12,442 nucleotides of DNA from an uncultured Clostridia bacterium. GTDB lineage: Bacteria; Bacillota; Clostridia; Christensenellales; Aristaeellaceae. Shown here piece by piece: positions 6,922 through 12,442 of the stretch. The translations under genes were made by a program, and so were the position numbers. Numbering within the stretch: the first letter of the stretch is position 1; each line of letters begins with the position of its first letter. Under the pieces are notes generated by a model that made no database searches, was not told where the DNA came from, and saw nothing but the letters and a program-made list of their open reading frames with translations. The stretch lies in NCBI GenBank assembly GCA_934615145.1, contig CAKTTM010000025.1, positions 1 to 12,442 on the forward strand, written 5' to 3'.

Positions 6922-8274
6922 ATGTCGACGACTCCTGGACAAGAAAGCAGTTTCAAAACGCGCCTGGCCAGCCGCATCGGCTCGGGCTGGCTGCTGCCGG
7001 GCGATGAGAGCAACAGCTCCCGGATCGCCCTGGTCTATCACAACCTCACCGCCAACGTGGTGGGCAACCTGGTGGGCGGCAACTTTTACACCGGCCTGAT
7101 GCTGCTGCTGCATGCCGATGACGCCTTTGTGGGCCTGATGACCATCTTTAACTTCGGCGCCAACCTGCTGCAGCTCTTCTCGCCCTATGTGCTGGAGCGC
7201 TTTGACAAGCGCAAGGGGATCATCATCGCCCTCAAGATGCTGATCCACCTGTTCAACATCGTGCTGCTGGGCCTGGTGCCCTTCTTCCCGGCTGAGACCC
7301 AGGTGCGGCTGATGTTTTTCGCCGCCTTCACCCTGGCGCTGCACACCATCAACGCCTTCATGGCGCCTGGCATCACGGTGTGGCATATCGCCCACATACC
7401 GGCCAAGGTGCGGGTGAGCTATTTTTCTCTGGTCTCTGTCACCAATGGCATCGGCATCGCCGCGGTCAACTACCTGGCGGCGCTGTTGGTCGACCGCTTC
7501 AAGGCGAATGGGCAGGAGCTCTGGGGCCTGGAGACGCTGCGCATCCTTGCGCTTGTGATCGCCGTCATTGATGTGGCGCTGCTGTTTCGCATCAAGGAGC
7601 TGCCCCGGCAAAAGGCGTCGCGCAAGATCAACCTGAAGGATTTGTTCATCAAGCCCTGGGGGGAGAAGCTCTACCTGCGCACGGTGCTGGTGGTCTTCCT
7701 CTGGAGCATCATCGTCAACCTGCCCGGCCCCTACTACCAGGTCTATCTGCTGCGTGAACTCAAGATCGACTACTCCTACATCACCGGCATCGCGGCCTTC
7801 AATGTGGTGATGCTGACCCTGTTTACGCCCATCTGGCGCAAGGTGTTCCTCAAGCACGGATGGCTCAAGCCCCTGTCGGTGGCTGTCTGGATGCTGGCGC
7901 CGCACTACGCGCTGCTGGGCTTTACATCGCCTGGGCGCCCCTATCTGTATGCCATCGCCATGATATGGATCTTTGTCTGCACCAGCGGCATCAACCTGGC
8001 CTTCACCTCCGTGGCCTATGTTAACCTGCCCGCCGACAACCAGACGCTATATATCGGCTTCTTTGCCACCGTCAACAACCTGGGTGCCTTGTCCGCCGCC
8101 ATGATCTCCCGTGCCTTCGTCACCAATCTGGAGGGCCTGCGCTTCTCTTTCCTGGGCGTAGGCTTTGGCGAAAAGCAGCTGATCGTGCTGATCACAGGCG
8201 TCCTGATGGTAGGCGTGGGCCTGGGCATCCATTGGGTGTATAAGAAAAACCTCGCCGCACAAGTGGAAGTGTAG
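6922..8274 (+). CDS. MFS transporter, substrate unknown
   Basis: This is a 450-residue integral membrane protein of the major facilitator superfamily. About 12 hydrophobic segments can be placed near 46-64, 68-92, 99-121, 126-147, 168-190, 204-222, 253-270, 285-305, 316-334, 341-363, 376-398 and 418-438. A polar central loop (about 223-252) divides two halves, and a basic loop ERFDKRKG (92-99) after helix 2 resembles MFS motif A. A roughly 40-residue polar N-terminal region precedes the first helix. The ATG at 6922 has AAAGGCGG a few bases upstream and lies 16 nt after the SDR stop, so the two are co-transcribed under the palindromic operator site. That pairing suggests the transporter moves the substrate or product of the reductase, or exports a toxic compound. 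The gene's last codons lie within the terminator hairpin of the converging gene. Confidence 0.88.
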   Translation: MSTTPGQESSFKTRLASRIGSGWLLPGDESNSSRIALVYHNLTANVVGNLVGGNFYTGLMLLLHADDAFVGLMTIFNFGANLLQLFSPYVLERFDKRKGIIIALKMLIHLFNIVLLGLVPFFPAETQVRLMFFAAFTLALHTINAFMAPGITVWHIAHIPAKVRVSYFSLVSVTNGIGIAAVNYLAALLVDRFKANGQELWGLETLRILALVIAVIDVALLFRIKELPRQKASRKINLKDLFIKPWGEKLYLRTVLVVFLWSIIVNLPGPYYQVYLLRELKIDYSYITGIAAFNVVMLTLFTPIWRKVFLKHGWLKPLSVAVWMLAPHYALLGFTSPGRPYLYAIAMIWIFVCTSGINLAFTSVAYVNLPADNQTLYIGFFATVNNLGALSAAMISRAFVTNLEGLRFSFLGVGFGEKQLIVLITGVLMVGVGLGIHWVYKKNLAAQVEV

Positions 8275-8281
8275 CGAGGTT
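8242..8281 (-). terminator. Rho-independent terminator of the CotH-family gene, overlapping the MFS gene end
   Basis: AACCTCGC (8248-8255) pairs with GCGAGGTT (8274-8281) across an 18-nt loop that can add a few more pairs. Read on the minus strand the stem is followed by a T-rich run (TTTCTT), as needed for termination of the leftward transcript. On the plus strand no T-run follows, so it is at best a weak stop for the MFS transcript. Confidence 0.65.
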
Positions 8282-8300
8282 AATATGGCATGGTGGCCGA

Positions 8301-11300
8301 TCAGATCACATCCGGCGGTATCTGCGGTCGTGGGCCAAAGTAGTCCAGCATCTGCTGATCGCTCAGTTTGAACCAGTCCTTGACCTGGCCCCAGTAGATG
8401 TTGGGCCTTTTTTTGACCACATTGCGCAGACGATCCACGCGCCTATTCCAGTAGCGCAGTGTGCCATCCACCGTCTGGGGCTGATCCACGTCGATGTTCT
8501 TGAGGTTCTGCGAGGCCCAGCGCTCAAAGTGGATGGGCATCTCAGGGGCCAGAATGTCATAGCTTTCCTGTATCTGCTGCAGCATGAACTCAGTTGTCAG
8601 CTGCCTGAACAGCTCACCCGCCCGGCGCAGGTATTTGTCCTTCATCTCGGCGTTCTCCAGCAGCTTGACGATGATGGTGTTGTCAAACTTGGTGTGTGTG
8701 CCCATGCCCTTGGGATCCAGCGTGTTCTTGACGCCGTTGGGCTCGGAGGAGAACAGGCCGTAATCCATGTCGAATATGATCCACTTCCACTTACCACCGT
8801 CTACGCGGTAGAAGCGCACATTGCCAAGGTCGGTGTTGTTAAAGAAGCTCTCCAGTATCATCCAGTCAAAGAGGCTGTCCACATCCACATTGTCCAGGAT
8901 ATACTGCAGATCCTCCCCCTTTGTGCCGGGGGAGAGTGTCTTGATCTTGGCGATCATGGCGCGGTACTCAGCATTGCTGCCAAAGTAGGGCGTGCTGTTG
9001 CGCTCGATGATGGTCATGTTGTTGGCTTCTTCCAGAGGCAGGCCCTCATGCTGGGCCACGAAGTAGCGGCTCACCCGCTCGCGCAGGTTGTAGTGGCCCC
9101 AGTACTGGCCATTGATATAGACGATGACCGGGCGCCAGGCCTGGTGGATGACATTGACACCGACCTTGTCCATCAGGCGGGACTGCACGCCGTCCACCAT
9201 GCGGGTCCAGACCTGGTCATTGCCCGAGTTGCGCAGCACGATCGACTTGTACTGCTCAAAAGGCCTGTCTTCAAAGAATTTGGCGTCAAAGAACTTGTTG
9301 CCGTAGTAGGCCTTGGCGATGACCTTGAGCGACTTTTGCGGCATGTCCAGCGAGAACTGGCCGATCAGCGCAGCGTTGGCGCCTTGGGACACGATGGTCT
9401 CCCCGGTCTGATTGTCAAACATCTCCAGATAGCCCCGGCGCTGCTCCTTGCCGTGCAGCCTGTAGGTGGGCTCGGGGTTTTTGAAGGCGACGGACTTATA
9501 GGCCTTCAGATCGATCGGGCTGCCGTCGGGGTGGTTGCCGGCGGCGAATATGCCCCTGGCAGGATCCCACAGATCCACCGGGTCGACCGTGAGGGCGACC
9601 ACCGGCAGTGTGTAATAGGTTTTTAGCACATAGGTGGCCGTGATGATGTCAGACGGTCTCAGGCCCGGCGTGAAGGCGCGGGCGCGCAGCGCGGTGGTGT
9701 CCTTGATCTCAATGGGCGTGGTGTAGTCCATGCCCTTGTCAAGGGTCGGCACGCTGCCGTCGAGCGTATAGCGGATGCGCTGTCCGGGCTGCGCCGTGAT
9801 GGCCACCGAGATGTTGTCGGCATAGAGGCCGCCGGGCAGCGAGAAGGCAGGGCGATCAGCAAAGCCCAGGAAGCCCTCGCCATTGGGGGCGCCGGGGCTG
9901 GGGGCATCGAAATAAAAAAAGCCGTCCTTGCCGGCGATGCGTCCATAGGAGATATCGGTGGGCACCTCCGGCAGGATGGCGCGATCCAGCACCCTGCCGG
10001 TCGCGTCCGACAAGGTCAGCACCTCGCCTCCAGCCCTTTTGAGGGCAAAGCTGGCATGCAGCTGGGCGGCGTTAGTGCCAGGCGTCTTGCTTTTGTCCAG
10101 CATGACCACCTTATATTCACCCGGATAGATCGCCACCCCCTGGGGCACGCGCCACTTGCTGGGCCAGTTGATGTTGTCGGAGATGCCCCAGCCGGACATG
10201 TCCTGCACCTGGTCGCTGTCGTTGTAAAACTCGGCCCAGTCGCCCGCCCTTTGACCGGCGGCCGCGGGGAAACTATCGTTGGAGCTCATCAATTCAGAGA
10301 TGATGACGCCGGTCTTGTTGAGGCTGCGCAGGTACTTCTCCGCCGTGGCAGCGCCCGCCGCCGTGTTGGCCACACCAGGGGTGGCGATGGTAAACACGCG
10401 CCACTGGTCGGTGGCCGGGTCACGGCCATAGCTTTGATCCGCCGGCATGCTGCTGTACTGCACCCTGTCGATCAGCTGGCCCAGCTTGGTGCTCAACACC
10501 AGGGTCTCGCCCTGGGCGGCCAGTGAGAAATTACTGTGCGGGAAGCCCTGGGGGCTGACCTTGTCCTTGCCCGAGCAGAAGACCACATAGTAGCCACCGG
10601 CCGGGATGACAGCCTCCTGCGGGAAGAGCCATTTGACCGGCCTGTCCGGGTTGTCGCTCAGCGCCAGGTTGCCCAGGGGGATGTCCCGCGTGCCGCGGTT
10701 GTGCAGCTCCACCCAGTCGCTCAGATCGCCATCCTCATCGCGCAGCCCGGTGCGCGGCGCTGGCATGACCTCGTTGATCACCAGATCGCCCGGTGCCACC
10801 ACATACTGCGCCAGGTAGGCCTTGTGGCCCTCCAGATCATTGGGGAAGCCGGGGGAATAGGCCTCGCTCTTGGCAAAGCTGCCGTCCTCCTGCAGGGCAT
10901 AGACCTCGTTTGAGTTAAGCGTGGGCACGGTGACGGCATTCATCACATGGCCGCGGGTATCAAAGAGGAAGAGGTTGGCCGCGATGGAGCTGATCTTGAA
11001 CTTGGCGTGGAAGGGGCGGCCGGGGTCATTCTGATTGCTGTTGTCAGCATAGACGATCACCCGGCCGTCAGGCGGCAGGATGTGGCTTGGAAAGATAAAC
11101 TTGGCCTTGTCCGAGCGGTTGGACAGGCTGATGTCCTTGAGATCCATGGGAGCTGAAGTGCTGTTCCACAATTCCAGCCAGTCGGGGAAGTTGCCCTTCT
11201 CGTCTGGCAGCGCGCTGCCATTTGCGCTCATCACCTCGCTGATGACCAGGCCCTGATGGCTTGTCTCTGATACGCCCTCGGCCGTGACATTCAGCGCGCG

Positions 11301-11426
11301 CTTGGTCGGCTCCTTGGGCGATATGATGATCAGCGCGGCCAGCAGCAGCGCGAACAGCACCAGGATGCCCAGGCGCTTTTGCCTTTGCCTGCCGCGGCGC
11401 GGCCGGGAGCGGGGGGACGAACGCAT
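8301..11426 (-). CDS. Membrane-anchored protein with three lamin-tail domains, a chitobiase C-terminal-like domain and a CotH kinase-like domain
   Basis: This is a 1041-residue surface protein. Residues 1-18 are very basic (RSRPRRGRQRQKR) and precede one hydrophobic helix at 19-36, giving a signal anchor with the rest outside the membrane. Three lamin-tail (LTD) repeats follow at about 59-196, 215-353 and 374-513; each opens with an [IV]SE/NE[VL]M strand and has a DW.E[LF]xN motif (DWLELWN, DWVELHN, DWAEFYN). Residues 525-600 resemble the chitobiase C-terminal domain with hallmark YTLDGSVPT (553-561). A CotH domain spans about 604-1010, with GHYNLRERVSRYF (777-789), FFNNTDLGNVRFYR (861-874) and the metal-binding type FDMDYGL (885-891). 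CotH of Bacillus is a spore-coat protein kinase, but members with LTD domains are largely uncharacterised, so kinase activity is inferred. The start has AAAGGAG 7 nt upstream and lies 15 nt after the Smr gene. Confidence 0.9.
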   Translation of the reverse strand: MRSSPRSRPRRGRQRQKRLGILVLFALLLAALIIISPKEPTKRALNVTAEGVSETSHQGLVISEVMSANGSALPDEKGNFPDWLELWNSTSAPMDLKDISLSNRSDKAKFIFPSHILPPDGRVIVYADNSNQNDPGRPFHAKFKISSIAANLFLFDTRGHVMNAVTVPTLNSNEVYALQEDGSFAKSEAYSPGFPNDLEGHKAYLAQYVVAPGDLVINEVMPAPRTGLRDEDGDLSDWVELHNRGTRDIPLGNLALSDNPDRPVKWLFPQEAVIPAGGYYVVFCSGKDKVSPQGFPHSNFSLAAQGETLVLSTKLGQLIDRVQYSSMPADQSYGRDPATDQWRVFTIATPGVANTAAGAATAEKYLRSLNKTGVIISELMSSNDSFPAAAGQRAGDWAEFYNDSDQVQDMSGWGISDNINWPSKWRVPQGVAIYPGEYKVVMLDKSKTPGTNAAQLHASFALKRAGGEVLTLSDATGRVLDRAILPEVPTDISYGRIAGKDGFFYFDAPSPGAPNGEGFLGFADRPAFSLPGGLYADNISVAITAQPGQRIRYTLDGSVPTLDKGMDYTTPIEIKDTTALRARAFTPGLRPSDIITATYVLKTYYTLPVVALTVDPVDLWDPARGIFAAGNHPDGSPIDLKAYKSVAFKNPEPTYRLHGKEQRRGYLEMFDNQTGETIVSQGANAALIGQFSLDMPQKSLKVIAKAYYGNKFFDAKFFEDRPFEQYKSIVLRNSGNDQVWTRMVDGVQSRLMDKVGVNVIHQAWRPVIVYINGQYWGHYNLRERVSRYFVAQHEGLPLEEANNMTIIERNSTPYFGSNAEYRAMIAKIKTLSPGTKGEDLQYILDNVDVDSLFDWMILESFFNNTDLGNVRFYRVDGGKWKWIIFDMDYGLFSSEPNGVKNTLDPKGMGTHTKFDNTIIVKLLENAEMKDKYLRRAGELFRQLTTEFMLQQIQESYDILAPEMPIHFERWASQNLKNIDVDQPQTVDGTLRYWNRRVDRLRNVVKKRPNIYWGQVKDWFKLSDQQMLDYFGPRPQIPPDVI

Positions 11427-11433
11427 ATCAGTG

Positions 11434-11440
11434 CTCCTTT
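11434..11440 (-). promoter_or_regulatory. Ribosome binding site of the CotH-family gene
   Basis: On the minus strand AAAGGAG lies 7 nt before the ATG at 11426, in the 15-nt gap after the Smr stop codon. It fixes the start just ahead of the basic N-terminus and signal anchor. Confidence 0.8.
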
Positions 11441-11441
11441 A

Positions 11442-11690
11442 TCATCGGGATGACTCAGTGTACTCGCGCAGCACGAAGATGGTTTCACCGGGGTTGAAGC
11501 TGCTCTCAAAGCGCAGGACCTTGGGGTGGCGCAGGTATTCCTCGCGCAGCATGTCCTTGATGGCGCTGCCCTGACGGTAGCCGTGGATCACGCGCAGGCG
11601 GTAGTCCGCGCGGGTGGCGCGCCGCAGGGCGCTGTCCACCATCACCCTGGCCTGGTAAAGGGTCTTGCCGTGCAGATCGACTTCCAGCAT
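11442..11690 (-). CDS. Small Smr (MutS-related) domain protein
   Basis: This is a stand-alone Smr domain of 82 residues. Smr domains are nucleic-acid-binding, often nuclease, folds found at the C-terminus of MutS2 and as small free proteins; the role of the small clostridial forms is not established. The signature VDLHGKT (4-10) and the second motif IHGYRQGSAIKDML (35-48), equivalent to the HGxGxG segment, are clear. Start choice: the ATG at 11690 puts LEVDLHG at the N-terminus, as in relatives, and is preceded by GGGGGT 5 nt upstream. An in-frame ATG at 11702 would give 86 residues but sits almost at the predicted transcription start and has no ribosome site. It is the first gene of an operon with the CotH-family gene 15 nt downstream, although no functional link between the two is known. 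Confidence 0.85.
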   Translation of the reverse strand: MLEVDLHGKTLYQARVMVDSALRRATRADYRLRVIHGYRQGSAIKDMLREEYLRHPKVLRFESSFNPGETIFVLREYTESSR

Positions 11691-11710
11691 GCCTACCCCC
11701 ATCGCACTAC

Positions 11711-11740
11711 ATTATAGCAAAGCATTGCCAAAAAGAGCAA
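11711..11740 (-). promoter_or_regulatory. Promoter before the Smr-CotH genes (TTGCTC-18-TATAAT)
   Basis: On the minus strand a consensus -10 TATAAT (11711-11716) lies 18 bp after TTGCTC (11735-11740). Initiation is expected near 11704, leaving a leader of about 14 nt to the ATG at 11690 and almost none to the ATG at 11702. No terminator separates it from the ATP-grasp gene, so it may be an internal promoter of a three-gene unit. Confidence 0.65.
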
Positions 11741-11762
11741 GTTTCGTCATCGATTGATACAC

Positions 11763-12419
11763 TTAGTTCACATTTGTGAGGCTGCGCAGGATGAGGTCAA
11801 GGTAGTCAGCGGCGATATCCCGCTGGGTGTGCATGTAGAGCATCCGCGTGCCCACGGCGTCCTCGATCTCGTTGAAGACCAGGCCGCCCTGATGGTAGAT
11901 GAAGTCGATGCCCACCAGGCCCACCTGCAGGCGACTGAGCACCTGCTGCACATAGCCCCTTGCCTCGTCTGGCAGCGGGATGGGCTTGGACTGCGCGCCC
12001 AGGCCCACATTGCTGCGGAAATCGTCCTCTGAATAGCGCAGCATGGTGGCGATGATCTCACCCCCCAGCACGTAGACGCGCATGTCCTTGCCGAGGCTGT
12101 CGCACAGCGGCTGCACCACCGCGCTGTCCGGGGCAAGGCTGGCCAGCGCCTGGCGGTAGCCAGCCTCGTCCTGCGCCAGGTAGACCTGCCGCCCACCGCA
12201 GCCTGAGGAGGCCTTGACCACCACCGGCCAGGGGAAGGGCTGCTGGAAGGCCGTCTGATCCACAAAGGCGCTGTCCATCATGGGCAGAATGCCCGAAAAC
12301 AGTTGGTGCGTGCGCCGCTTGTCATTGGCGATCTGTGACAGCCGGGCATTGTTGAACACAGGCACTTTCAGGGCCTCCAGATGGGCGCTCAGTAGGGGCA
12401 GGGGGGCCCGCATTACCAC
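11763..12419 (-). CDS. ATP-grasp domain protein (RimK-like fold), N-terminal part interrupted or truncated
   Basis: ATP-grasp enzymes join a carboxylate to an amine or thiol through an acyl-phosphate. The visible 218 residues contain the pre-domain segment MRAPLPLLSAHLEALKVPVF, DKRRTH (33-38), the ATP-binding lysine and glycine loop VVKASSGCGGRQVY (67-80), GKDMRVYVLGGEI (110-122), RSNVGLG (135-141), and the metal-binding end GIDF with D172 and NEIEDAVG (183-190). Relatives of this type are, from recall, about 280-300 residues, with some 70-80 residues before this point. Here an in-frame TAA lies at 12435-12437, yet the codons after it (SLPDIVVMR) still read like the family. Candidate restarts are GTG 12419 and ATG 12413, neither with a ribosome site. 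The ATG overlaps a TAA in another frame (TAATG). It may be a broken gene, a frameshift, or a real short form. Peptide ligase activity and substrate are not deducible. Confidence 0.75.
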   Translation of the reverse strand: MVMRAPLPLLSAHLEALKVPVFNNARLSQIANDKRRTHQLFSGILPMMDSAFVDQTAFQQPFPWPVVVKASSGCGGRQVYLAQDEAGYRQALASLAPDSAVVQPLCDSLGKDMRVYVLGGEIIATMLRYSEDDFRSNVGLGAQSKPIPLPDEARGYVQQVLSRLQVGLVGIDFIYHQGGLVFNEIEDAVGTRMLYMHTQRDIAADYLDLILRSLTNVN

Positions 12420-12442
12420 AATGTCGGGCAGGCTTTAGGCCC

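Noticed and set aside
6760..7905. Minus-strand 381-residue open frame opposite the SDR and MFS genes
   Set aside because: It spans two clearly real plus-strand genes, is rich in H, Q and D as expected of an antisense shadow, and has no recognisable domain.
8529..9626. Plus-strand 365-residue open frame opposite the CotH-family gene
   Set aside because: It lies antisense to a gene with clear CotH motifs and shows no domain of its own.
11717..11762. Possible terminator between the ATP-grasp and Smr genes
   Set aside because: Only weak 4-bp TTGC/GCAA pairing is seen and the T-run is not placed after a stable stem.
1..12442. CRISPR array, transposon ends, tRNA or rRNA genes
   Set aside because: No repeated units with spacers, no transposase-like frame, no long terminal inverted repeats and no cloverleaf-like sequence were seen in the short non-coding gaps.

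Overview
The window is about 62% G+C by eye and densely coding. Strong AGGAGG-type ribosome sites, a DnaE with an intact PHP domain, an AzlCD pair, a stand-alone Smr protein and a CotH-family protein together suggest a high-GC member of the Bacillota, most likely class Clostridia. This is an inference from family content and signals; no taxonomic marker was searched. Stop codons TAA, TAG and TGA are all used normally.

Layout. Minus strand, 1-3402: dnaE, the replicative DNA polymerase III alpha subunit, cut by the left edge near its C-terminus. A 108-bp divergent promoter region (3403-3510) separates it from the plus-strand operon mnmE (tRNA wobble-uridine modification GTPase), azlC and azlD (two-component branched-chain amino acid exporter), whose genes are almost contiguous or overlap. 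A second plus-strand unit starts from a promoter inside the end of azlD. That promoter carries a perfect 17-bp palindrome just past its -10 box and drives an extended short-chain dehydrogenase/reductase (SDR) and a 12-helix MFS transporter.

Minus strand, 8301 to the right end: reading leftward, an ATP-grasp enzyme (N-terminal part missing or interrupted), a small Smr-domain protein and a 1041-residue membrane-anchored protein. The last has three lamin-tail domains, a chitobiase C-terminal-like domain and a CotH kinase-like domain. This unit converges on the MFS gene and ends at a hairpin terminator lying mainly inside the MFS 3' end.

How the genes work together: dnaE and mnmE are housekeeping genes sharing a back-to-back promoter region. 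The SDR-MFS pair looks like an inducible modify-and-export or uptake cassette under a repressor not present here. The ATP-grasp/Smr/CotH unit points to the cell surface or spore envelope, but its substrate is unknown. No RNA genes, mobile elements, CRISPR arrays or long repeats were seen.
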